Source of the DNA: CAVPEW01 sp963703565
Lineage (GTDB): Bacteria > Actinomycetota > Acidimicrobiia > Acidimicrobiales > VFJN01
Assembly: GCA_963703565.1 (NCBI GenBank)
Contig: CAVPEW010000075.1
Location: 1-64,000, forward strand
Direction of reading: 5' to 3'
DNA length: 64,000 nt
Positions 43,424 to 51,487 of the stretch are shown piece by piece. Made by a program: the position numbers and the translations under genes. Under the pieces are notes generated by a model. That model searched no databases and was not told where the DNA came from. It was given only the letters and a program-made list of their open reading frames with translations. Numbering within the stretch: position 1 is the first letter of the stretch; each line of letters starts with the position of its first letter.

Positions 43424-44419
43424 GTGATCAAGGCCGAGTACATCTGGATCGACGGCACCGAGCCCACGCCGAAGCTGCGCTCGAAGACCAAGATCATCAA
43501 GGACCCGAGTCCTCTGCCCATCTGGGGCTTCGACGGCTCGTCCACGAACCAGGCGCCGGGCGATCAGTCCGACTGCGTGCTCCAGCCGGTGTTCAGCTGC
43601 CCGGATCCCCTCCGCGGCGGCGACCACTTGTTGGTGCTGTGCGAGGTCCTGAACATCGACATGTCGCCGCACCCGTCCAACACCAGGGCCGCCTGCGTCG
43701 AGATGGCCGACCGGTTCAAGGATCAGGAGTCGATGTTCGGCATCGAGCAGGAGTACACGTTCTTCAAGGACGGGCGCCCCCATGGCTTCCCCATCGGCGG
43801 CTTCCCCGCACCCCAGGGCGGCTACTACTGCGGCGTGGGCGCCGACGAGGTCTTCGGCCGGGACATCGCCGAGGCCCACCTCGACGCCTGCCTGGCGGCC
43901 GGGTTGAACCTGTCGGGCATCAACGCCGAGGTGATGCCCGGCCAGTGGGAGTTCCAGGTCGGCCCGGTCGGCGCACCCCAGGTGGCCGACGAGCTGTGGC
44001 TCGCGCGCTGGCTGCTGTACCGCATAGCGGAGGACTACGGCGTGTCCGCCACCCTCGACCCCAAGCCGGTCAAGGGTGACTGGAACGGGGCCGGCGCTCA
44101 CACGAACTTCTCGACCAAGGCGATGCGCGAGTCCTACGAGCCGATCCTGGCCGCTTGCGAGGCCCTCGGCACCCGCGCCGAGCTGCACGTCGAGAACTAC
44201 GGCCCGGGCATCGAGCAGCGCCTCACTGGCCTGCACGAGACGGCCCCATGGAACGAGTACTCCTACGGCGTGTCCAACCGGGGCGCTTCGGTACGGATCC
44301 CGTGGCAGGTCGAGGTCGACCAGAAGGGCTACATCGAGGACCGGCGGCCCAACGCCAACTGCGACCCGTACGTGACGACCCGCTTGATCATCGAGACGAT
44401 CTGCACCCAGCTGGCCTGA
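43424..44419 (+). CDS. glnII: Type II (eukaryote-like) glutamine synthetase
   Basis: Octameric/decameric GSII enzyme making glutamine from glutamate, ATP and ammonia. Landmarks are AEYIWIDGT, WGFDGSSTNQAPG, FGIEQEYTFF, GINAEVMPGQWEFQVGP (core NAEVMPGQWEFQ), GDWNGAGAHTNFST, HETAPWNEYSYGVSNRGASVRIP (core NEYSYGVSNRGASVRIP) and the C-terminal YVTTRLIIETI. 331 residues. GTG 43424 is chosen because GAGGAG lies 11 bases upstream and homologues begin here. Lying between glnA2 and glnA, it gives the cell a heat-labile, non-adenylylated enzyme type in addition to GSI. Confidence 0.95.
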   Translation: MIKAEYIWIDGTEPTPKLRSKTKIIKDPSPLPIWGFDGSSTNQAPGDQSDCVLQPVFSCPDPLRGGDHLLVLCEVLNIDMSPHPSNTRAACVEMADRFKDQESMFGIEQEYTFFKDGRPHGFPIGGFPAPQGGYYCGVGADEVFGRDIAEAHLDACLAAGLNLSGINAEVMPGQWEFQVGPVGAPQVADELWLARWLLYRIAEDYGVSATLDPKPVKGDWNGAGAHTNFSTKAMRESYEPILAACEALGTRAELHVENYGPGIEQRLTGLHETAPWNEYSYGVSNRGASVRIPWQVEVDQKGYIEDRRPNANCDPYVTTRLIIETICTQLA

Positions 44420-44505
44420 CAGCCCGCTGCGGATCCAGTCCAGGCAGCTAAGTTGCACCGCGGCCCCCGGCCGGGGTGCAACCGCTCCCCCTCACGGAGG
44501 CTCAC

Positions 44506-45930
44506 GTGCAGGAACGCACTCCCCCCGAAGTTCTCGAGCTGGTCGGCTCCGACGGCATCGAGTTCGTCGACATCCGCTTCTGCGACCTGCCCGGCGTGAT
44601 GCAGCACGTCACCATCCCTGCGGACGTGCTCGACGAGGGCCAGTTCGAGGACGGGCACGCGTTCGACGGCTCATCGGTGCGCGGGTTCCAGGAGATCCAA
44701 GAATCCGACATGGTCCTGGTGCTCGATCCGAACACCGCCTACGTCGATCCCTTCCGGGCACGGCGGACCCTGGTCATCCACGCCTTCGTGGCCGACCCGA
44801 TCACCGGTGAGCGCTACACCAGGGACCCCCGCTACGTGGCGCAGAAGGCCCAGGAGCACCTGTTCTCGACCGGGATCGGCGACACCGCCTACTTCGGCCC
44901 AGAGCCCGAGTTCTTCGTCTTCGACGATGTGCGGTTCGAGACGCGGCCGAACTCGAGCTTCTACCGTGTCGACTCCGTCGAGGGCCAGTGGAACACCGGC
45001 GCCGACGAGGGCCCGAACCTGGGCTACAAGCCCAGGACGAAGGAGGGCTACTTCCCGGCCCCTCCCATGGACCACTACCAGGACCTGCGCTCGGAGATGG
45101 CCGCGACCCTGCACCAGGTGGGCATCCCGACCGAGCTGCACCACCACGAGGTGGCATCGGGCGGGCAGGGCGAGATCGGGATGCGCTTCGACACGTTGCT
45201 GTCGATGGCCGACAAGCTGATGACGTTCAAGTACGTGCTCAAGAACGTCGCCTGGGCGGCGGGCAAGAGCCTCACGTTCATGCCCAAGCCGATCTTCGAG
45301 GACAATGGGTCGGGCATGCACACACACCAATCGCTGTGGAAGGGAGGCGAACCTCTCTTCTACGACGAGTCTGGCTACGCGGGCCTGTCAGACCTCGCCC
45401 GCTGGTACATCGGCGGTCTGCTGCACCACGCACATGCCGTGATCGCGTTCACAAACCCGACCACCAACAGCTTCAAGCGACTCGTGCCGGGCTACGAGGC
45501 GCCCGTGAACCTCGTGTACAGCTCGCGCAACCGCTCCGCCGCCTGCCGTATCCCGGTGGGGCAGCGCTCGCCCAAGGCAAAGCGGGTCGAGTTCCGGTGC
45601 CCGGACTCCACGTCGAACCCCTACCTGGCCTTCTCCGCGATGCTGCTCGCCGGGCTCGACGGGATCCAGAACCGGATCGAACCCCCCACCCCGGTCGACA
45701 AGGATCTCTACGATCTGCCGCCCGAGGAGCTCGCCCAGGTACCCCAGGTGCCTGGCTCGCTCGAGGCGGCCCTGGACGCGCTGGAGGCCGACAACGACTT
45801 CCTCCGGGCCGGTGGAGTGTTCACCGACGACCTCATCGAGACCTGGGTCGGCTACAAGCGCAGCCATGAGGTGGACGCTCTGCGCCTGCGCCCACACCCC
45901 TACGAGTTCACCCTCTACTACGACATCTAG
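44506..45930 (+). CDS. glnA: Glutamine synthetase type I (GSI-beta)
   Basis: Main dodecameric glutamine synthetase. Signature segments include HAFDGSSVRGFQEIQESDM (latch), FGPEPEFFVFDD, HHHEVASGGQGEIGMRF (core HEVASGGQGEIGM), GSGMHTHQSLWK and NPYLAFSAMLLAG. The GSI-beta adenylylation site is present as DLYDLPPEE with Tyr402, matching the glnE gene about 3 kb away. 474 residues. GTG 44506 has GGAGG six bases upstream. It follows glnII by 86 bases, so separate control is possible. Confidence 0.96.
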   Translation: MQERTPPEVLELVGSDGIEFVDIRFCDLPGVMQHVTIPADVLDEGQFEDGHAFDGSSVRGFQEIQESDMVLVLDPNTAYVDPFRARRTLVIHAFVADPITGERYTRDPRYVAQKAQEHLFSTGIGDTAYFGPEPEFFVFDDVRFETRPNSSFYRVDSVEGQWNTGADEGPNLGYKPRTKEGYFPAPPMDHYQDLRSEMAATLHQVGIPTELHHHEVASGGQGEIGMRFDTLLSMADKLMTFKYVLKNVAWAAGKSLTFMPKPIFEDNGSGMHTHQSLWKGGEPLFYDESGYAGLSDLARWYIGGLLHHAHAVIAFTNPTTNSFKRLVPGYEAPVNLVYSSRNRSAACRIPVGQRSPKAKRVEFRCPDSTSNPYLAFSAMLLAGLDGIQNRIEPPTPVDKDLYDLPPEELAQVPQVPGSLEAALDALEADNDFLRAGGVFTDDLIETWVGYKRSHEVDALRLRPHPYEFTLYYDI

Positions 45931-46009
45931 GGCCCGGCCCCTTCAACGCGCTTCGTGAGCCCGGCGACCCATCGCGCGTGAGACGACAGGGCCGAGCGAC
46001 GCACCACGG

Positions 46010-46029
46010 GATCAGCTCAACGGCTGATC
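46010..46029. promoter_or_regulatory. Short inverted repeat between glnA and the aldo/keto reductase gene
   Basis: GATCAGC and GCTGATC form a perfect 7-bp palindrome with a 6-base spacer, 80 bases after glnA and 141 before the next start. It could be an operator or part of a terminator. Nothing else is recognisable in this 239-base gap except a ribosome site at its end. Confidence 0.35.
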
Positions 46030-46169
46030 AGCGCGTTCCGAACCCCGGAACCCGCGGTCCCACCTGGGCTTGCGCGGCCTACGGTCCGCCGCGGGATCCG
46101 CATCGGCGACCATCGTCCACGCCCGCACGGCACGGACGATGGTCGTTCGCACGCACCGCAGGAGGACCG

Positions 46170-47156
46170 ATGGAGTACGTGGAGCTAGGACGCACAGGGA
46201 TGAGCGTGTCGCGGCTCGCGCTTGGCACAGCGGTGTTCGGTCTCGCTCCGGCAGAGGAGGACTGCGACGCAGTCGTTCATGCCGCGCTCGACGCGGGGAT
46301 CAACCTGTTCGACTGCGCGAACACCTATGGGAACCGGCCCGCGTTCGACCGCGAGGGTCTGCCGCCGGCTGCGCAGCGCCGCCACGCCGAAGAGCTTCTC
46401 GGCAAGGCCTTGGCCGGCCGCCGCGACGAGGTGATCCTGTGCACCAAGGTCTCCGAGCCTGTGGGTGAGGGTCCCAACGACAGCGGGCTCAGCCGCTACC
46501 ACATCATGCGCGAGGTCGAACGCAGCTTGCGCCGCCTCGGCACCGACCACATCGACGTGTACCACCTCCACCACCCCGACGACCGGACCGGCATCGAAGA
46601 GACCCTACGCGCGACGGACGACCTCGTGCGCCAGGGCAAGGTCCGCTATGTCGGACTGTCGACCTACGCCGGCTGGCAGATGACCCAGGCGGTCATGACC
46701 GCCGACCGGTACGGCCTCGCCCGCCCGGTGCTCAACCAGTACGTGTACAACCTGATCAACCGCGGCGTCGAGGCGGAGATCGTGCCGGCGGCCGCTGAGC
46801 TCGGGCTGAGCCTCACCTGCTTCAGCCCGCTCGCCGGCGGCGCACTCGCCGGCGGGGAGGTGGTCGGCCGGCCCTACAGCGGGCTGCGCCGCTGGGGGGT
46901 GCCGATCGAGTACCGGGCCGAGGAGACGCAGGCCGCGGCAGACCTCGAGGCACGCGCCCGAGAGTGGGGGTACGCGCCAGCCCACCTGGCGCTGCACTGG
47001 CTGCTCGCGCGCCCGGTCCTGGCCAGCGCCGTGATCGGCCCGGAGTCGCCCGCCGAGCTCGCCCAGAACCTCGGCGTGTTCTCGGTACAGCTCGACGCGG
47101 ACCAGGAAGCGACTCTGGACCAGATCGGCCGCGACGTGGCGCCTTTCCCCTTCTAG
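46170..47156 (+). CDS. Aldo/keto reductase
   Basis: NADPH-dependent oxidoreductase of the YghZ/Kvbeta-like branch. ATG 46170 has GGAGG four bases upstream. Motifs are LGRTGMSVSRLALGT, the catalytic Asp/Tyr in NLFDCANTYGN, the Lys in VILCTKVSE, YHLHHPDDRTG with the histidine, CFSPLAGGALAGG and the cofactor-binding ASAVIGPESPAELAQNL (core SAVIGPESPAEL). 328 residues. Substrate not predictable. Confidence 0.9.
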   Translation: MEYVELGRTGMSVSRLALGTAVFGLAPAEEDCDAVVHAALDAGINLFDCANTYGNRPAFDREGLPPAAQRRHAEELLGKALAGRRDEVILCTKVSEPVGEGPNDSGLSRYHIMREVERSLRRLGTDHIDVYHLHHPDDRTGIEETLRATDDLVRQGKVRYVGLSTYAGWQMTQAVMTADRYGLARPVLNQYVYNLINRGVEAEIVPAAAELGLSLTCFSPLAGGALAGGEVVGRPYSGLRRWGVPIEYRAEETQAAADLEARAREWGYAPAHLALHWLLARPVLASAVIGPESPAELAQNLGVFSVQLDADQEATLDQIGRDVAPFPF

Positions 47157-47212
47157 GCGACCCGCCGGCCTGCTCGGCGACGAGGAACCGACCTCGCCCG
47201 GCCGTCGCGTCC

Positions 47213-47776
47213 CTAGGGCCGGGCCCCGCCACCTTCGACGGCACCAGGCAGCGACGAGGCCGCGTCGGCGGTCACCTCCGGACCCGGCGCTCCACCACGA
47301 GACTGTCCCCCGACCCGGGCCGAGCGCCCCCCGGCACCGCCTGGACCGGCACCGTCACGGGCGCCCAGCAGGGTGCGCATGGTGCGCCGGGGACCCACCT
47401 GTCCGGTGCTCGCGCTGACGCTGGTTGGGCGCTTGAGCATCCCGGCCAGCCCATCCCAGCGGGTCATCATCAGGTAGATGATGGCGAGTCCGGCGATGAT
47501 GTCCGACGTCGTCGTGTCGCCGTTGCTCGACAGATCGAGGGCTTCGGGAAGCCCCAGCAGCAGCAGCGGACCGATCAGGGGGCCCACGAGGGCGCCGGTG
47601 CCGCCGACGGTCGCGTAGAGCAGCACGGTCAGCGACAACGACAGGCCGAAGGTGGCGGGGCCCGTGATCGACACGAGCAGGATCATGGCGACACCGGCAA
47701 GAGCCGCGATGGAACCCGAAACGGCGAACGCAGTCAGGCGGGACCGGACGGGATGCCGGAACGTCCGCTTTGGGAC
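47213..47776 (-). pseudogene. Remnant of a branched-chain amino acid ABC permease (LivM C-terminus)
   Basis: About 188 residues in one frame match only the last third of LivM: FRHPVRSRLTAFAVSGSIAALAG, the loop GPATFGLSLSLTVLLYATVGGTGALVGPLIG (core VGGTGALVGPLIG) and IYLMMTRWDGLAGML. The upstream part of the permease is absent; that DNA carries the divergently placed mycothiol-isomerase-like gene instead, and no start codon suits the fragment. No LivH, LivG, LivF or binding protein is nearby. A deletion relic is the best reading; expression as a short membrane protein is less likely. Confidence 0.6.
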
Positions 47777-47856
47777 AGCCCGGCCGGCGTGGTCCCGGTT
47801 GGCGGCCCGGCGTCGGACGGGCAAGCTTCGGCCACCGATACCCGCGGAGGTGCCCG

Positions 47857-48432
47857 ATGTCCGACCTCGCTCACTTGCTCGCCCAGGAGGCGAACACCTT
47901 CTCGGCCCGCGTGCACGCCGTGAGTCCGACGCAGTGGGGCGACCCAACGCCGTGCTCGGACTGGGATGTGCGAGCCCTGCTGAACCACGTGACCGCCGAG
48001 CACCTGTGGGCCCCGCACCTGCTCGACGGGCAGACCCTCGCCGAGGTCGGCGGGCGCTACGACGGAGACGTGCTCGGCTCCGACCCCGTCGCTGCGTGGG
48101 ACTCTGCCGCTGCTGCTTCCCTTCAGGCATTCAGCGCCCCGGCGGCGCTCGAACGCACCGTGCACCTCTCGTTCGGCGACGCTCCTGGCACCGAATACGC
48201 GACCCAGATGCTGACCGACCTGGCAGTCCACGGGTGGGACCTGGCCACAGCCACAGGCCAGGCGGCCACGATCGCAGCCCAGGTGGCCGAGCTGCTGTGG
48301 TCTGTGTGGTCGCCACGTCGCGACCTGATCTCCGGCAGCGGAGTGTTCGGCAAAGAGGTCGTTGTCGATCCCGGCTCGCCCCCGGCGGACCGTCTCCTGG
48401 GGCTACTGGGGCGCGTTCCGGCGACGGGTTGA
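47857..48432 (+). CDS. TIGR03086-type DinB/maleylpyruvate-isomerase-like protein
   Basis: Four-helix DinB-fold, metal-binding protein of the mycothiol-dependent maleylpyruvate isomerase group; many family members are thiol S-transferases or uncharacterised. Landmarks are TPCSDWDVRALLNHVTAEHLWAP (core WDVRALLNHVTAEHLW) with the first metal histidine and LTDLAVHGWDLATATGQ with the later ones. 191 residues from ATG 47857, GGAGG six bases upstream. Confidence 0.87.
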   Translation: MSDLAHLLAQEANTFSARVHAVSPTQWGDPTPCSDWDVRALLNHVTAEHLWAPHLLDGQTLAEVGGRYDGDVLGSDPVAAWDSAAAASLQAFSAPAALERTVHLSFGDAPGTEYATQMLTDLAVHGWDLATATGQAATIAAQVAELLWSVWSPRRDLISGSGVFGKEVVVDPGSPPADRLLGLLGRVPATG

Positions 48433-48464
48433 GCGGAGCCCGGGTTCCGACCGCCGAGGTGACG

Positions 48465-48752
48465 TCAGCGGCGGAGAAGGCTGCCGTCTGCGCCCAGGCA
48501 ACCCGCCGGTGCCGTGGTGGCGTCGGGTCCCCCGGGGGGGCACGGTGCCAGCGTCACCGCAGGCGGGCGGGTGACGCTGGCACCGTCCTCGGGTAGGCCG
48601 GGGTCCTGCTCGGAGCCGCAGCCGGCACCTACGAGCAGCGCGAACAGCACCCCCGCTGCCACGACCCGACGGTGACGACCCCGAGGCAGCGCGCTCGCAA
48701 CCGCTGTCGAGGAAGCGTGCGGCGACGAGTGGCCACTGGACGCGACAGCCAT
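48465..48752 (-). CDS. Small lipoprotein
   Basis: ATG 48752 overlaps the glnE stop (TGATG). A basic N-terminus and hydrophobic stretch VVAAGVLFALLVGAGC end at a probable lipidated cysteine. The short mature part is Pro-rich with two further cysteines (TLAPCPPGG, PAGCLGA). 95 residues, unrecognised. A 17-bp hairpin lies inside its 3' half, which is odd for coding DNA and leaves some doubt about the downstream end. Confidence 0.55.
   Translation of the reverse strand: MAVASSGHSSPHASSTAVASALPRGRHRRVVAAGVLFALLVGAGCGSEQDPGLPEDGASVTRPPAVTLAPCPPGGPDATTAPAGCLGADGSLLRR
48542..48586. terminator. 17-bp perfect hairpin inside the lipoprotein gene
   Basis: Positions 48542-48558 pair perfectly with 48570-48586 around an 11-base loop. 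It lies within the C-terminal codons of the small lipoprotein gene and 110 bases beyond the convergent DinB-like gene, and could end transcripts from either side. No U run follows. Confidence 0.55.
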
Positions 48753-51451
48753 CACGCCAGGTCTAGCCCTCTCGGCTGGTAGAAGCGGCGCTCGACGACC
48801 CGGCGGGCCCGGCGCGTGACCCGGCGGTACTCCTCGCGCAAGCCCGAGGGGGTGGTCCCCAGCGAGCGGGACAGCGGTACCAGTCGGTCGGCGCGAGTAG
48901 GCAGCGCGTCACCCGGTCCCGCGACCAGGAAGAGGCGATTACGGGTCTGCTCGCAGAACCGGTGCGCCTCGGCGAGGGCGTGCCCCTCCGCCTGGTCCAG
49001 GTGTCCGAGGTCCGTAAGCCGCCCCAGCGCAGCGATGGTCGACGTGCCCGGAACCTGGTGCACGAGTTGCAGCAGCTGCACGGTGAACTCGACGTCGACG
49101 AGCGCTCCCGGCCCGAGCTTGAGGTGGAACTCGGGATCTTCGTTCGCAGGGAGTCGTTCGCGCTGGACCCTTGCCTTCATCCGGCGGATCTCCCGCTGAG
49201 CCGTCTCGCTCAGGGGCTCATCGAGCACCGATGCGCCGATTCGACCCATCAGGGCATCGCCCAGCGCCCGGTCGCCGGCCACGACCCTGGCCCGCAGGTA
49301 GGCTTGGCGCTCCCAGGTCTGGGCCCAGCGCTCCAGGTACTCGTACCAGGCTTGGAGGCTGCGTGACAGGGGGCCGTCCTTGCCTTCGGGTCGCAGTCCG
49401 TAGTCGATCGACCAGATCCGGCCGGCGGGCGTCGCCCCGCCCACGAAGCGCAGCAGGGCACCAGCGACCCGTTCCGCCTCCGCAGCCGGACCGGCTCCGA
49501 TGCCGTCGTGCACGATGACCAGGTCCAGGTCGCTGGCGTAACCGAGCTCTGACCCGCCCAGGCGCCCGAGTGCGACCACCGCCAAGGGCACGGCGGGGGC
49601 GAGCGACTCCAAGGAGACCTGCACGGTCGCCTCGGCCACAGCGGCGAGGTCGGAGCCGACCGACCGAACGTCGTCGTGGCCGAGCACGTCGCGCGCCGCG
49701 ATGCCCAGCAGTTGCCTACGCGTCCAACGTCGCAGGCCACGCTGGCGCTCCTCGAGGTCAGTGCGCCACGAGACGGCGGTTCGCGCCGACTCGACCAGCT
49801 CGGGCGGGGGCCGGGTCCGCAGCAGCGACGGGTCGGCCAGGCGCTCTATGCAATCCGGGTTCGCCTCGAGGATCTCCCCGAGCAACCGGCTGGTGCCGAG
49901 CATGCGCGCCAACTGGCGCGCCGCCTCCGGCGAGTCACGGAAGGCCGAAGCGAGCTCCATGCTCCGCTGCTCGCCGGTGGCGAGCCGGCGCAGCCCCAGC
50001 AGACCCTGGTCGGGGTCGGGTGAGCCCGACAACCAGTCGAGCAGCAACGGCAGCAGTTGCTGCATCATCCGACTCGAGCGGTTGAGGCCCCGCGTCAGGT
50101 CCGAAACGGCCTCACGGGTTCGGGCGACGTCGTGGAAGCCGAAGGCGCTGAGCCGCTCGGCGGCCGCCTCGGGTGTGAGCGTCCCCGCCCCGGCGAACGC
50201 CGCGAGCAGAGGTCGGAACCAGACCCGCTCGTGCGCCGTGCGCACCCGCGCCCGCACGGCCGCGAGGTCCGAGTCGAAGTGGGCGGTGGCGCCCTGACGA
50301 GGGTCGCCCCGGTAGCCCAGCACGCGAGCTACGCGGCGGCGCTCGGCCCGCTCGACAGGCACGGCATGGGTCTGTTGCTCGTCACGCAGCTGCAGGACGT
50401 GCTCGACGCGACGTAGCCACCTGTAGCCGTCGGCCAGGTGGCGCGCATCTGCCGAGTCGACGTAGCCGCCCGTTGCGAGCGCCTCGAGCGCTCGCAACGT
50501 CGCCCTCCGGCGCAGCGCGGCATCGGCAGGGCCGTGCACGAGCTGGAGCAGCTGCACCGCGAACTCCACGTCGCGGATCCCCCCCGGGCCCCGCTTGATC
50601 TCGCGCTCGGTCATCCGGCGACGGCGCACCTCCGCTTCCGCGCGCGCCTTGAGATCCCGCACCTGGCGCAAGGCCTCGGCATCGAAGGGCCGGCCCCAGA
50701 CCACCCGGGCGGAAGCCGACATCCACTGCCTGCCGAGCACCTCGGACCCGGCCACGGGCCCCGCCTTGATGAGTGCCTGGCGCTCCCAGGGTTCGGCCCA
50801 GCGGTCCCAGTACGCCTCGTAGGACGACAAGGTGCGCACCAGTGGGCCGTCACGCCCCTCGGGCCGCAGGGTCGTGTCCACCCGCAGAGCGCGCCCGGCC
50901 AACTCCACGACCCGCCGCCCCACCCTGGCCGCAGCGACCGGGTCGCCCTCCGAGACGAACACGATGTCGACGTCGCTCGCGTAGTTCAGCTCCCTGGCAC
51001 CGAGCTTGCCCAAGGCGATCACGGCGAGGTCCGGACCAGCGGTGTCACCCAGCGCAGCGCGCAGGGCAGCCTCGAGCACCAGCGACGCCGCGTCGGAGAG
51101 CGACTCGGTCACGACCTCGAGGCTCTCCCCGCCCTGCAGGTCGACGCTGGCGATGCGCAACAGCTCTCTGTGCCGCCAGGCGATCACCTCGTCGAGCCCG
51201 CTGTCCCCGGCGAGGGGCTCACGCCGATCGGGCTGGGCGAGCACGTCGATCGCCCGGGGGTCGGCGAGCACGAGCCGGGTCAGGCTCCGGCTCGCAGCCA
51301 TCACCCCTACGACGCGGGCGGCCAGGGCGGTGTCGGCGACCAACCGCTCGACTGCGTCCGGCGCCTCCGCCAGCGACGCCAGCGCGGCACGTACCCGTTC
51401 GGGGGCGGGGCAACGATCGACCAGCGAGGCCAACGCAGCGGGGCCAGCCAT
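48752..51451 (-). CDS. glnE: Bifunctional [glutamine synthetase] adenylyltransferase/deadenylase
   Basis: Adds AMP to, or removes it from, the adenylylation tyrosine of GSI. Two nucleotidyltransferase domains are complete: the first with IALGKLGARELNYASDVDIVFV (core GKLGARELNYASDVDIV), the second with VALGRLGGSELGYASDLDLVIV (core GRLGGSELGYASDLDLV), each followed by a helical domain (KRGPGGIRDVEFAVQLLQL and KLGPGALVDVEFTVQLLQL). 899 residues, slightly short of the family's usual 950-1000. ATG 51451 starts AGPAALASLVDR. Its target Tyr402 is in the GSI encoded at 44.5 kb. Divergent from nadE by 36 bases. Confidence 0.95.
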   Translation of the reverse strand: MAGPAALASLVDRCPAPERVRAALASLAEAPDAVERLVADTALAARVVGVMAASRSLTRLVLADPRAIDVLAQPDRREPLAGDSGLDEVIAWRHRELLRIASVDLQGGESLEVVTESLSDAASLVLEAALRAALGDTAGPDLAVIALGKLGARELNYASDVDIVFVSEGDPVAAARVGRRVVELAGRALRVDTTLRPEGRDGPLVRTLSSYEAYWDRWAEPWERQALIKAGPVAGSEVLGRQWMSASARVVWGRPFDAEALRQVRDLKARAEAEVRRRRMTEREIKRGPGGIRDVEFAVQLLQLVHGPADAALRRRATLRALEALATGGYVDSADARHLADGYRWLRRVEHVLQLRDEQQTHAVPVERAERRRVARVLGYRGDPRQGATAHFDSDLAAVRARVRTAHERVWFRPLLAAFAGAGTLTPEAAAERLSAFGFHDVARTREAVSDLTRGLNRSSRMMQQLLPLLLDWLSGSPDPDQGLLGLRRLATGEQRSMELASAFRDSPEAARQLARMLGTSRLLGEILEANPDCIERLADPSLLRTRPPPELVESARTAVSWRTDLEERQRGLRRWTRRQLLGIAARDVLGHDDVRSVGSDLAAVAEATVQVSLESLAPAVPLAVVALGRLGGSELGYASDLDLVIVHDGIGAGPAAEAERVAGALLRFVGGATPAGRIWSIDYGLRPEGKDGPLSRSLQAWYEYLERWAQTWERQAYLRARVVAGDRALGDALMGRIGASVLDEPLSETAQREIRRMKARVQRERLPANEDPEFHLKLGPGALVDVEFTVQLLQLVHQVPGTSTIAALGRLTDLGHLDQAEGHALAEAHRFCEQTRNRLFLVAGPGDALPTRADRLVPLSRSLGTTPSGLREEYRRVTRRARRVVERRFYQPRGLDLA

Positions 51452-51475
51452 GGTCGGGAGTCTCGCGTGCCGCTC

Positions 51476-51481
51476 TACGAT
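51476..51481 (+). promoter_or_regulatory. Leaderless-type -10 box of nadE
   Basis: TACGAT ends exactly 6 bases before GTG 51488, supporting that codon as the start over GTG 51467, which has GGGAG upstream. Confidence 0.45.
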
Positions 51482-51487
51482 CCCGAC

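Noticed and set aside
46964..47923. Plus-strand frame over the LivM remnant
   Set aside because: Low-complexity Arg/Gly-rich text with no domain; antisense to recognisable permease residues.
50438..51487. N-terminal extension of NadE
   Set aside because: It is the antisense of glnE and has no family resemblance; NadE starts at 51488.
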